Shown: in pieces, positions 34,442 to 43,700 of the stretch
How the letters are laid out: each line of letters begins with the position of its first letter
Numbering within the stretch: position 1 is the stretch's first letter
Source of the DNA: Niabella agricola
Lineage (GTDB): Bacteria; Bacteroidota; Bacteroidia; Chitinophagales; Chitinophagaceae
Assembly: GCF_021538615.1 (NCBI RefSeq)
Contig: NZ_JAJHIZ010000003.1
Span: 2,728,001 to 2,792,000 of the forward strand
DNA: 64,000 nt
Direction of reading: 5' to 3'
The notes under the pieces: model-generated
Seen by the model: the letters and a program-made list of their open reading frames with translations, nothing else
Databases searched by the model: none
What the model was told of the DNA's origin: nothing
Program-made: the position numbers and the translations under genes

Positions 34442-35584
34442 CTAATTCCTGTTATCCAGGTGCTCCGCAAGGATCTTTTTCAGCAAGTTCAACTCCTTGT
34501 CGTTTATGAAAGTACTGTTATAAATGGTCTTCCCCGTTTTATCAATCAGATAAAGCTGGGGGATAGGGATCACCAAAAGCGCTTTATAAAGCCGGTCGTC
34601 TCCAAATACCTGCGGCCAGTCCATAGCGTGTTGTACAATGGCTTTCCGAAAAGCAAGCGAGTCCTGGTCAATACTGAATGAAATCAGCGTAAAAGGAGCG
34701 TCTTTGTATTTTTCGTGTATCTTTTTTAAGATCGGAACCTCCTGGATACAGGGTTTACACCAGGAAGCCCAGAACTGGATCAAGACATACCTGTTTTTAA
34801 GACCGGCAGCGGAATAACTTTTTTTCTCAACGTCAACTGCCGAAAAATCCGGAAATGTTCCGCCAGAATTTACGGCGATTTTGTTTTGCAGCAGGTTACG
34901 GGTGTGTTGGGCTGCCGGCGAGTTTTTATACTTGTCGGGCAGGATGGTCTGGTAAAAAACCAGCAGACTGTCGGGAGGCAGCAGAGCGGATTGAATAATG
35001 CTGTTTTGAAATATCCAAAGTGACAGATAAAGGTTCGGGTGTTGTTTTATAAATTCTAAATTCTTATAAAAAATAACATCACCCAGTGCAAAAGCTTTCT
35101 CCAAAAGTGCCGGTTCTGTTCCTAAACGGGCTTTATTGTCCTGATAAAACCGAATCAGCGTGTCGTAATGCGGCTTAATAAACGCATCATAATTGGCTCC
35201 TCCCATGCTTTTATAAGACACCATATTTGCAGAACCGCGCTCATCAATGGCATAATATGCCAGGCTGTCGGCGACCATGATAAGTTTGAGAACCGATGGC
35301 CCTTTTTTAAAAAAACATCGCTTTATAGCAGTAGTGGAATCGCTTTTTTTGTACCCTATTTCGATCAGGCCAAAGGGTGCAAAAAGCGAACCATTCCAGT
35401 AGTTTTTTGATTGTGGTGTAATGGTTATTTCATTAATTCCATCGTATATTTTAATATAAAACTTACGAGGATTGAGCTGGGGTTGAAATCTGAAGTTTAT
35501 ATAAGCGGAGTCCCGGGCACCAATATCAGTGCCAACCAATATAAGGAAGGGCAGCAACAACGGTTTGAAAAAATGCTTCATCAT
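34442..35584 (-). CDS. TlpA-family thiol-disulfide oxidoreductase
   Basis: A 380-residue exported protein with a signal peptide (residues 1-23). A 220-residue N-terminal region without a clear name (DUF4369-like) precedes a thioredoxin domain (about 242-375) with the active site WASWCKPC (Cys276 and Cys279). Such proteins act in the periplasm, reducing or isomerising disulfides. Two in-frame ATGs open the gene, and I used the first. It stands alone between the operon ending at 34422 and the divergent lipoprotein gene. Confidence 0.9.
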   Translation of the reverse strand: MMKHFFKPLLLPFLILVGTDIGARDSAYINFRFQPQLNPRKFYIKIYDGINEITITPQSKNYWNGSLFAPFGLIEIGYKKSDSTTAIKRCFFKKGPSVLKLIMVADSLAYYAIDERGSANMVSYKSMGGANYDAFIKPHYDTLIRFYQDNKARLGTEPALLEKAFALGDVIFYKNLEFIKQHPNLYLSLWIFQNSIIQSALLPPDSLLVFYQTILPDKYKNSPAAQHTRNLLQNKIAVNSGGTFPDFSAVDVEKKSYSAAGLKNRYVLIQFWASWCKPCIQEVPILKKIHEKYKDAPFTLISFSIDQDSLAFRKAIVQHAMDWPQVFGDDRLYKALLVIPIPQLYLIDKTGKTIYNSTFINDKELNLLKKILAEHLDNRN

Positions 35585-35873
35585 ACAATTAGTTTACGGG
35601 AATAGGAACAGGACGATGAAGACTCAAATTACAAAAGTCAATCTGGAAGATTTTGTTAAAACAGGCATCCCTGAACGGTTAACATAAAGCTATTCATCCA
35701 TTCCTTGGCATTTCTGCATTATCTCTTCCTTTTAAATATTCAGCCATTTAAGTAATTGATTAATCAAAGTCGGCTCCCCGTTAACTGCATCTTCTGCAGG
35801 CGATGCACCGCGGATATCTTGCACTCAGTTTCATTAGAAGAAACCATTATCATTCACTTTTTAAAATCTTATC

Positions 35874-36290
35874 ATGAAAAAAATGACGTTTCGAATCTTA
35901 GTAGGTGCATCCGTTTTATCCGTTGCCTTTTTTGCTTCCTGTAAAAAAAACAAAGAAACAGTAACACCGCCACCGCCTACTGTTGAAGGTTACTGGGCAG
36001 GGAATTACGGCATAGGCAACACCACTCCCGATCTTTTTTATTCCTTCCTGTTCCGGTCGAATGGCACCGTGCGTGTTTATTCCGGCAATACCGATACCTC
36101 AAAGGCCGTAAAGGCAGAAGGCAGTTACACCCTTGAGAACAGCACGGTGAAGACCACCTATCATTCCGGCGCCGACATTAGCTACTCCACGGTAGCTACG
36201 CTAAATGCTGCATTCACTTCTATGGAAGGCACCTGGAAAGACAACCAGCTTGGCTTCAATAAAGGTGGGTTTAGCGTGTCAAAAAAATAG
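35874..36290 (+). CDS. Small lipocalin-like lipoprotein
   Basis: A 138-residue lipoprotein with Cys23 in a lipobox (AFFASCKKN). The linker KKNKETVTPPPPT leads into a small beta-rich domain (VEGYWAGNYGIG, FLFRSNGTVRVYSG, AEGSYTLENSTV, MEGTWKDNQLGF), in which GxW turns recur as in lipocalin-like and other small beta-barrel proteins of Bacteroidota. No enzymatic residues are visible and no function can be assigned. A likely terminator follows. Confidence 0.8.
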   Translation: MKKMTFRILVGASVLSVAFFASCKKNKETVTPPPPTVEGYWAGNYGIGNTTPDLFYSFLFRSNGTVRVYSGNTDTSKAVKAEGSYTLENSTVKTTYHSGADISYSTVATLNAAFTSMEGTWKDNQLGFNKGGFSVSKK

Positions 36291-36311
36291 TCCGGCATTC
36301 CGATGTGCAAT

Positions 36312-36343
36312 ACCCTTCTTTGGCGGGGCCGGGAGGGGTTTTT
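36312..36343 (+). terminator. Terminator after the small lipoprotein gene
   Basis: ACCCTTC (36312-36318) pairs with GAGGGGT (36333-36339), including one G-U pair, across a GC-rich loop and runs into TTTTTATT. An outer stem GTCCGGC/GCCGGAC (36290-36296 with 36348-36354) could extend the structure. Confidence 0.55.
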
Positions 36344-36397
36344 ATTGGCCGGACCAAAGCATCCGGTCCTTATTCTCAAACATTAAACAAGCAATCC

Positions 36398-37924
36398 ATG
36401 CAAACAATAGGAATTATCGGAGCCGGTATCAGTGGCCTTACCACCGCAAAAACCTTCCGGGAACGCGGTTATAAAGTGGTCGTACTGGAAAAAGCCAGCG
36501 CCATCGGGGGCGTTTGGGACCGGAACCGGTTTTATATCAATGTTTCAACCCAAACCACAAAAAACGAATATGCCTATACGGATTTCCCGATGCCGGATCA
36601 TTATCATGAATGGCCCACCGGAGAACAGATGAATGAATACCTCAACAACTATGCAACGCACTTTTGCATCAGCGATTCCATCTGCTTCAACGTACAGGTG
36701 CTGGATATGACCTATAATGAGGAAGGCTGGCATCTGAAAACGGCAAATACGGTCTCGGGAAATTTCCAAACCTATACCTTCGACTTTGTAGTTATATGCA
36801 CGGGCACCTTCCATGAAAAATACCTGCCGCCTTTCCCGGGCATGGAAGCCTTTACCGCGGCCGGCGGGCAGATCCTGCACAGTTCGGAAGTTACCAGCAA
36901 CACTCTTTTGGAAAACAAAGATGTTGCTGTAGTAGGATTTGCCAAATCAGCCACGGATATTGCCACCCAGGCAGCTGATACCGCCGCCTCCTGTACCCTG
37001 CTTTACCGGAAAGCGCAATGGAAAGTGCCCCGTTTTTTTGGGGGAAAGATCAACCTCAAATACCTTTTGTTTTCCCGCTTTTCCGAAGCTTTTTTCCGGT
37101 CCTATCGTCAAACGGCATTTCAAAAACTGTTGCATAGCATTGGCAAACCCCTGGTGTGGATGCAATGGCGCGGCGTGGAGCTGCTGTTAAAAAAACAGTT
37201 TCGTCTTAAAGAATGCGGTATGCTGCCAGCACACCGGATCGAAGACCAGGTAAGCTGCAGCCTGGGAGTAGCGCCTGAAGGCTTTTATGAAAAAGTACGC
37301 ACGCATAAGATCAGGGCCATTTGTACGGAAATCGATTCCTTTTCCAGGGATGGACTCCTGCTGAAAAACGGAACCATCATCCGGCCCGACCTGGTGGTAA
37401 TGGGCACCGGGTTCCGGCAGCGCCTCCCCTTCCTCAACGGCGATTACCAGCGACTGATCTGCAACGAAAACGGACAGTTTATGCTGCACCGGAACATCAT
37501 CAGCCCAAACCTGCCGATGCTGGGTTTTGTAGGATTTAATTCCAGTCTGTTCTCCACACTTACATCGGAAATTGCGGCCAACTGGCTTGCCGAATATGTA
37601 AGCGGGAACATTGAGTTGCCCGTGCAAAGTGATCTTATAAAAGAACGGGCCGTTATAGAACAATGGAAAAAAAAGGTGCGACCGGTGGCCACGGAGTTCA
37701 GCGGTCTTTGTATAGCACCGTTCAATTTTCAGCATCTGGATCAGCTTATGAAAGATATGGGCTTAAAAACCAGGGGGCGCAACCGTTTGCTCCAGTTTTT
37801 CAAACCGGTTAATCCTGCCGCTTATCAACGACTGTTGGCCAATCTCCGGAATGCCGGCCAGCAACCCCGTCCGGTTAATCTGAACAGATCCGCTGCAACC
37901 CGTTTTTCTAAAGAACTTTTCTAA
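36398..37924 (+). CDS. Flavin-containing monooxygenase-like oxidoreductase
   Basis: A 508-residue FAD- and NADPH-dependent oxygenase-like enzyme. The start MQTIGIIGAGISGL puts the FAD motif GAGISG at 8-13; an in-frame reading from 36305 adds 31 residues across the preceding terminator and is less likely. The signature region CTGTFHEKYLPPFPG (about 137-151) fits the FMO group, and the second nucleotide motif VVGFAKSATDIA (about 173-184) has Ala where Gly or Ser is usual. A C-terminal extension is basic. Possible substrates are nitrogen- or sulfur-containing small molecules, or ketones if the enzyme is of Baeyer-Villiger type. Confidence 0.88.
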   Translation: MQTIGIIGAGISGLTTAKTFRERGYKVVVLEKASAIGGVWDRNRFYINVSTQTTKNEYAYTDFPMPDHYHEWPTGEQMNEYLNNYATHFCISDSICFNVQVLDMTYNEEGWHLKTANTVSGNFQTYTFDFVVICTGTFHEKYLPPFPGMEAFTAAGGQILHSSEVTSNTLLENKDVAVVGFAKSATDIATQAADTAASCTLLYRKAQWKVPRFFGGKINLKYLLFSRFSEAFFRSYRQTAFQKLLHSIGKPLVWMQWRGVELLLKKQFRLKECGMLPAHRIEDQVSCSLGVAPEGFYEKVRTHKIRAICTEIDSFSRDGLLLKNGTIIRPDLVVMGTGFRQRLPFLNGDYQRLICNENGQFMLHRNIISPNLPMLGFVGFNSSLFSTLTSEIAANWLAEYVSGNIELPVQSDLIKERAVIEQWKKKVRPVATEFSGLCIAPFNFQHLDQLMKDMGLKTRGRNRLLQFFKPVNPAAYQRLLANLRNAGQQPRPVNLNRSAATRFSKELF

Positions 37925-37946
37925 ATCCTTTTTGCCTTATCCGCAA

Positions 37947-38111
37947 GAGGCTGTTTCAAAAGTCCGGAACCGTCATTTCGATCCCGCCCTTGTGGGACGA
38001 AGCGGTCCCGATTGCTATCGGGAGGAGAAATCTCATTAACTGAAATATATATTGAAGATTTCCCGGCTTCACTGCGTTACGCTCGAAATGACGGACTTTT
38101 GAGACGGCCTC
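37947..38111. repeat. Palindromic interspersed repeat (MITE-like)
   Basis: The two ends are long imperfect inverted arms: GAGGCTGTTTCAAAAGTCCG with CCGTCATTTCGA on the left, and TCGAAATGACGG with ACTTTTGAGACGGCCTC on the right. Between them lie smaller arms (TCCCGATTGCTATCGGGA and GAGAAATCTC). Elements carrying the CGTCATTTCGA...GAGAAATC signature occur in many copies in Bacteroidota genomes. It separates the convergent genes ending at 37924 and 38116 and could also end transcription from both sides. Confidence 0.8.
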
Positions 38112-38115
38112 TTTT

Positions 38116-38871
38116 TTATACCAGCCGGTGCGACATTTGCAGCAGGAATTCTTCCTTTTTCTTGGGAGAAATGGCAATCATGGAGGCATCGCTCATAACG
38201 GCATAGCCGCCGTCTGTCTTAATCATTTTCTGCACCTCCTTTAAATTGATCATATGCGAATTGTGCACCCGTAAAAAGCCATGATCCGTTAAGAGCAACT
38301 CGTATTCTTTGAGGTTTTTACTCACCATAATTTTATCGCGGCCTTTAATAAAGAAGGTGGTATAAGGACCGCTGGCCTCGAGGCGGATGATCGTTCCCAA
38401 CTGCACATATTCTACGCCGTCGGAGGTAGAAAGACTGATGGAAAAATTGTTCTCTTTCATCCGGTTAAGATTCTGCATCAGTAACCCAATGCCGTTTTCC
38501 TGCTGCCGCCGGACGGCGTCAATAGCCTTCTGCGTAGCGGCCTGCAACTCTTCAATGTCGATCGGTTTCAGGATATAATCAATCGCGCTGAACTTTATGG
38601 CCTTTATGGCATAATGATCGTAGGCCGTTATAAAAATGAGCTGAAAATTATGTTGCCGGAGCGCTTTCAAAACATCAAACCCCGTTCCGGGCTGCAGTTC
38701 AATGTCCATAAACACAATGTCCGGTTGTTCCTGCTCTATCAGCCGGACCGCATCGGTTACCGTTGCCGCCATGCCGCCGACAAAAAGTTCAGGACAAAAT
38801 TCTGCAATCAGGCTTTCCAGAAAATTCCGGTTTTTTATTTCATCTTCTACGATAATGGCTTTGTACTTCAT
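38116..38871 (-). CDS. LytTR-family response regulator
   Basis: A 251-residue two-component regulator. The receiver domain (1-120) has the acidic pocket VEDE (8-11), the phosphoacceptor Asp56 (VFMDIEL) and LKPID near 101-105. A linker helix leads to a LytTR DNA-binding domain (about 145-245) with GTIIRLEASGPYTTFF and FLRVHNSHMINL. It lies 12 bases downstream of the sensor gene at 38884-40647. LytTR proteins bind pairs of direct repeats, and such a pair is present upstream at 40688-40727, which suggests autoregulation. Confidence 0.95.
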   Translation of the reverse strand: MKYKAIIVEDEIKNRNFLESLIAEFCPELFVGGMAATVTDAVRLIEQEQPDIVFMDIELQPGTGFDVLKALRQHNFQLIFITAYDHYAIKAIKFSAIDYILKPIDIEELQAATQKAIDAVRRQQENGIGLLMQNLNRMKENNFSISLSTSDGVEYVQLGTIIRLEASGPYTTFFIKGRDKIMVSKNLKEYELLLTDHGFLRVHNSHMINLKEVQKMIKTDGGYAVMSDASMIAISPKKKEEFLLQMSHRLV

Positions 38872-38883
38872 TGGATTTAGTTT

Positions 38884-40647
38884 TTATGAGCCGTTGCTTC
38901 CGGCGGTCACCGGTTCAAACAGCGGTTGCGGAACAGTGATAATGGTTGTACTTAAGGTTGCATGTTCTTCGGTGATCACGGATATTTTACGTTTACTATT
39001 CCGGTTAAAAAGCCGGATCCGCTCGTACAGCGAATTGCGCTCATCCGATGTGCTTTCATCAACATCCGCTTCCCCTGGCACTGCATTACCCGTTATGGCT
39101 ACGGTTATCACTACGGTAAGTACGTCTGTACCGGGATTAAACTGCACCTGCAGTTTACCCGGTATTCCATGATCCAGGAGCCGTTTATACAGCTGTTTCT
39201 CCACGATAGCATGTGTAAGCAGCGGAAGCAACTGCTGGTTAGGGTCTGCGTTTGTTGCAGTCACTTCATATTCCAACAGGTCGGGAAAGCGGCTTTGCTC
39301 CAGCCAAAGATAGGCTTTCAGCAAGGCTATTTCGTCTGCCAATGTAATAACCGTTTCATCGCCAAACTGGATCAGTTTTCTTAAAAAGCCGGAAAAACGC
39401 TTAATATACTGGAGCGTCAGCCGGTTATCTCCTCCCATAACAAAATACTGTATCGCGTTTAGCGAATTGAACAAAAAGTGCGGATTCATACGGGTTTGCA
39501 ACACTTTTAACTGCAGCCTGCGATTCATCTGGTCAATCTGCGCATTTTGCGCACTGATCAGCTGATTGCGTTGTTTCAGCGCACTGTTTAGCCGTTGCTT
39601 GGTGCGAAATCTTGTATAAAGCAGCAGTATGAACACAACCGAGCAACCCAGCAGCAACAACGTCATATTGCGATACCACTGCTGTCGTTCCAGTTCAACT
39701 GCAGCATCCATCAGCCGGTGGGTTACTATTTCGCGTTCCTTGGTCAGCAGGCCGATATCATCTGAGCTGTCCTGATCGTCATCAGCCGCCGAAACACCCA
39801 GGATGATCGCCGCCACCTCTTCTCCCAGGTATTTCCGGATCAGGGACGCCACCAATGTATGGCATTCCTCAGAATTAAAATAAGCGGTTACCGGGGCCTC
39901 CCAGTCGCTGTTTTTCGGATATATTGCCGCAAATCCCTCGCGATGAACATCAAACAGCCGCTGGCGCTTAATCTTATATCCCCTTTGCAGGGCCACCACA
40001 TAAATGGCCACCGGCACATAGGCCATCGACCCCGGGGTTTGTGACACCCGCTTTAAAATTGCATAATCATCCGTATCGTAAGAAACCGGCAGCGCCGGAA
40101 AATATTGCGTCTGCAGTTGCCGGAGGTCCGTTTCCATGGTAGTACCACGCTGCGTATACCCGTGCAACGATTTTACTTGTGTACGAAAGTCCGCCCGGCT
40201 TTCAAATACAGGCACCTGGTTATTGGTTACAAGTACGTTGAGATCCGGCATATAGGGCGGTGAAAAGCGAACATCCTTCTTTCGCGCTTCTGTTATGGAA
40301 TAATAGGAAACGGCAAAAATCCCCGGCCGGGCAGCATCCCTGATAAGGGGGTAAATGTCTTCAAATGCACTAACTTCCTTCCAGTTAATTTCGAGCTGCA
40401 CGTTGTAATGCTTCTTCAGAAAGGTTTTGAGCCCCTCCATTAATTCATACTCCACGCCTATCAGCGTTCCCTCTTTGGTTCTGTAAATAAACGGCTCGAT
40501 TTCATCCCAAAGCACCGTAATGGTCCCCTTTCCCTGCCCGGATACGCTTTCCCAGGAATCCGCCTTTGATTGCGCAGACGCTGCAGCACCTGTGAAAAGA
40601 ATGAGCAATAAACCCGTTAATAATCGTTTGATACAGGAAATAGACAT
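38884..40647 (-). CDS. Solute-binding sensor protein with degenerate histidine kinase domain
   Basis: A 587-residue sensor. A signal peptide (1-25) leads to a periplasmic SBP_bac_3-like domain (about 42-285: GTITVLWDEIEPFIY, ELMEGLKTFL, GIFAVSYYSITEARKKDVRFSPPY). A transmembrane helix follows (about 327-344), then a coiled coil and a His_kinase (LytS-type) domain. His390 is present (RMNPHFLFNSLN), but the N-box, usually PFVENAIxHG, reads PLLTHAIVEKQL, and no DNGxG motif is found. ATP binding is therefore doubtful. The start ATG is chosen because AAAACAAGGA precedes it; a longer reading would run across the divergent promoter region and into the neighbouring gene. Confidence 0.88.
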   Translation of the reverse strand: MSISCIKRLLTGLLLILFTGAAASAQSKADSWESVSGQGKGTITVLWDEIEPFIYRTKEGTLIGVEYELMEGLKTFLKKHYNVQLEINWKEVSAFEDIYPLIRDAARPGIFAVSYYSITEARKKDVRFSPPYMPDLNVLVTNNQVPVFESRADFRTQVKSLHGYTQRGTTMETDLRQLQTQYFPALPVSYDTDDYAILKRVSQTPGSMAYVPVAIYVVALQRGYKIKRQRLFDVHREGFAAIYPKNSDWEAPVTAYFNSEECHTLVASLIRKYLGEEVAAIILGVSAADDDQDSSDDIGLLTKEREIVTHRLMDAAVELERQQWYRNMTLLLLGCSVVFILLLYTRFRTKQRLNSALKQRNQLISAQNAQIDQMNRRLQLKVLQTRMNPHFLFNSLNAIQYFVMGGDNRLTLQYIKRFSGFLRKLIQFGDETVITLADEIALLKAYLWLEQSRFPDLLEYEVTATNADPNQQLLPLLTHAIVEKQLYKRLLDHGIPGKLQVQFNPGTDVLTVVITVAITGNAVPGEADVDESTSDERNSLYERIRLFNRNSKRKISVITEEHATLSTTIITVPQPLFEPVTAGSNGS

Positions 40648-40671
40648 TCCTTGTTTTTTGTAAAGATGCAT

Positions 40672-40705
40672 CAAATATAACCAAGCCGGCATTTGATTTA
40701 ACAAA
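40672..40705 (-). promoter_or_regulatory. Promoter of the pseudo-kinase/LytTR operon
   Basis: On the minus strand TATATTTG (40679-40672) matches TAnnTTTG, with TTTG (40705-40702) 22 bases upstream, slightly wider than usual. Transcription would start near 40665, giving a leader of about 18 bases. One copy of the direct repeat at 40688-40706 overlaps the -33 region. Confidence 0.6.
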
Positions 40706-40727
40706 ACTGGCATTTGAGTTAACGAAA
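40688..40727. promoter_or_regulatory. Direct-repeat operator, probable LytTR binding site
   Basis: GGCATTTGATTTAACAAAA (40688-40706) and GGCATTTGAGTTAACGAAA (40709-40727) are two copies 21 bases apart with two mismatches. Read on the minus strand the cores are TTCGTTAAC and TTTGTTAAA. LytTR regulators bind two GTT-containing direct repeats about one helical double-turn apart, so this fits a site for the LytTR regulator encoded at 38116. It sits between two divergent promoters. Confidence 0.65.
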
Positions 40728-40740
40728 TCGGGGCCGTTTT

Positions 40741-40772
40741 TTTGACCAACCGGAAGTGATGAACTAACTTTA
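40741..40772 (+). promoter_or_regulatory. Promoter of the propeller histidine kinase gene
   Basis: TTTG (40741-40744) and TAACTTTA (40765-40772), one base off TAnnTTTG, are 20 bases apart. The direct-repeat operator ends 13 bases before the -33 element, an activator-like position. Transcription would start near 40779, giving a short leader before the GTG start at 40792. Confidence 0.6.
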
Positions 40773-40791
40773 CGCTCTCGTTTATAACAAA

Positions 40792-43700
40792 GTGCGCCTC
40801 ATTATCCTTATACTGCTTTGTTGTACTTCTCAGATCCGGTTGCCGGCACAAACACTTAGTTTCAGACACCTGAATAGTACAAATGGGTTGCTTAGCGACC
40901 AGGGGATCCAGTTTTGTGAAGACCGCCTCGGACGCTTGTGTATTGCTACCGACGAGGGTGTAAATGTGTTTGACGGCCTACATGTTGACAGCTATACTTC
41001 ATATAATAAAAGTGGTATTGGAAACAGCCGCATCAAGGCAATTTATTGTGACCGTCGCGGTACTTTGTGGATTGCAACGCCGGTAGGCATTCAATACAAA
41101 AGCGAAAATACCGCCGTTTTTTTAACCCTTCCCAACCCAGGGAAACTGCCGCTTGAAAAGGTCGTTTTTATACGGGAAAGCATGTCGGGTTTGCTTTTGC
41201 TTACCAGGGATAGTGCCTTCCTTGTACCGCACGGAGCACAGGTACGGCCACTTAACAAATTGTCGGCCATCATTAAAAACTATAACGAAATACTCGCGGT
41301 AAGCCATGTGGAAAAAGATGTCTGGCTGTTGGGTGTACGCGGAGAAACCCTGATGGTGGATCTTTCAAAAGAGCTGCTGATCCGTACCTTTTCTTATCAT
41401 AATGCATGGAGTTTGTGCAGAGTGAACAATGACGAATGGCTGGCCTGCAGCCTGGCCAGGGATACCGTGGTATTGATGAATATCCGTTCGGGAAAAACAG
41501 AGCTTGTAAACAGTTGGCGTACCCAAAGAGGTGAAAAAATTACCGGATATGGCAGCGAAATAGCAAAAATCAACGACGAAGAATACGCCATGGGGTCACG
41601 GTATCACGGGCTGTATATTTTAAATATCCGTAAGAAAACGGCAGTACAGTATATCAATGACCCGGACGATCCATCATCTGTTGCGAGTAATTTTATCCGT
41701 CGCGTAATGGTTACAAGCACGGGGGTGCTTGCCGTACACGGCAACGGGGTTTCCTACAGCAGTCTTGACCCTCCTGCGATGGCCTCCGTATTGTCTTTTT
41801 CCGACCGCAGGGGAAAAAAATATAAGGATGTGGTGAATTGTTTTTACCAGGATGCCAGGGGGCAAATGTGGATCGGCACCAATGGATATTTGATTAAATG
41901 GAACCGGGGAAACGCAATCAGTACTTTTTATCCCTACTATGATAAAGGCACCGGCCCTTTCATGACCCGTACACTGCGCGCGGTTATCCCGGACCGGAAA
42001 AACAGGCTGTGGATCGGGGCGTTTGGATCGGGGCTTGGAAGAATGCTACCCGACGGCCGTATTGAAAAAACCGTTTTTTCGGCAAAGCTGCAGAACGAAA
42101 AGCTAAGCAACGAATTTCACAGGATCACCGCCGATAAAAATGGGAACTTCCTTATAGCCACCGGGGCTCAATTCTATATGCTCAATCCCCTTACCGGCAG
42201 TGTTCAAACGTTCGCAACCCACCCAACGCTCAAACAAATTGTGAACGGTTATACCACACATTTTTTTGCAGACCGTTCCGACAACTGGTGGTTTGCACAG
42301 AGCAGGGGATTGAGTTATTATGACCGGCAAAAGGACCGCTTGTATACAATCCTTCCACCGGGGTCGCAAAAGGATAACAATATCTTTGCCGTAGAGCAGG
42401 ACTCTGGCGGAATGATTTATGCATGCGGCTATTATGGTGTTTATATCATAGACCCTCAAACCAGACAAATCAAAAAAACGATCAACAAATATTCGGGGCT
42501 TGAATCATCCTACGTTGTGGGCTTGTTGAAGGATCTGGAAGGAAATATATGGATCATCGGCAACCGGGGACTGGCCTGTTACGCCCCGCAAACGAGAGCC
42601 CTGACCGTTTTCGATGAAAAAGACGGGCTCATACAAAGCAATCATCGTGTATCGGCCTATTACCTGACACCGGACGGAGAAATGTTCATCGGTACACAAA
42701 CGGGATTTAATCATTTCTACCCCTCAGCGCTTAAAAGAAAAGCTTATGTTCCCAAAGTCTATATCACCGGTTTACAGGCAGGTAATCAGAAGCGGAGTAC
42801 CCTAAGCAACAGCGGGCCCCTGGTTTTCAACCACCAGGAAAACAACCTGGTGTTTCACTATTTAACAGTGGACTACCGCAACGGCAATGCGATCAGATAC
42901 CGTTACCGGCTAAAAGGGTTTGATACGGCATATATTGATGCATTCAAAGAACGACAGGCTCGGTATACCAATCTTCCACCCGGTAGCTATCATTTCCTGG
43001 CGGAGGCCTCGGTAAATGGAACGCATTGGTTTGCAGCCGCCAAACCGGTATATTTTTCCATAACCCCGGCGTTTTGGACAACCTGGCAATTCCGTTTACT
43101 GGCCCTATGCCTGGCATTATGCATCATATTTGCATTATATAAATGGCGTATTGCACAAATTAAAAAAGAGAGCCGCCTGCGGCGCGATTTTGAAATACGG
43201 TTAAATGAACTGGAGCATAAAGCCCTGCGCACCCAGATGAATCCGCATTTTATATTCAATTCGTTAAACACCATTAATTCTTTTATCAACAGCAATGACC
43301 GGCTCCAGGCCAACCAGTACATCAGCAAGTTTTCGCGGCTGGTACGGTTAACGCTTGACCATTCCCGTTCGAAGAAAATATTTCTGAAAGATGAACTTGA
43401 GGTAATAAAAATATATGTGGCGCTGGAACAACTACGATTCGACCAGCGTTTTAGCTATACCATTGATGTGCAAAATGTAGATGCAGACACCATCGAAATC
43501 CCTTCCATGATCATACAACCCTTTGTGGAAAACGCCATTCTTCATGGGTTACTGCCTTCCACTCGCGAAGGAAAGCTGAAGATCGCAATCGCTGAAATGC
43601 AGGGAATGCTTTTAGTAACAATTGAGGATAACGGCATCGGAAGGGCTGCTGCCCAGAAAAATAAAGAGCAGCTCAATTTTAACCGCAAATCGCACGGAAT

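Noticed and set aside
36305..36397. 31-residue extension of the flavin monooxygenase
   Set aside because: It passes over the terminator hairpin of the preceding gene and puts residues before the FAD motif that normally lies at the N-terminus.
40648..40869. N-terminal extension of the solute-binding sensor
   Set aside because: It crosses the divergent promoter and direct-repeat region and the start of the propeller kinase gene, and it would bury the signal peptide 74 residues inside the protein.
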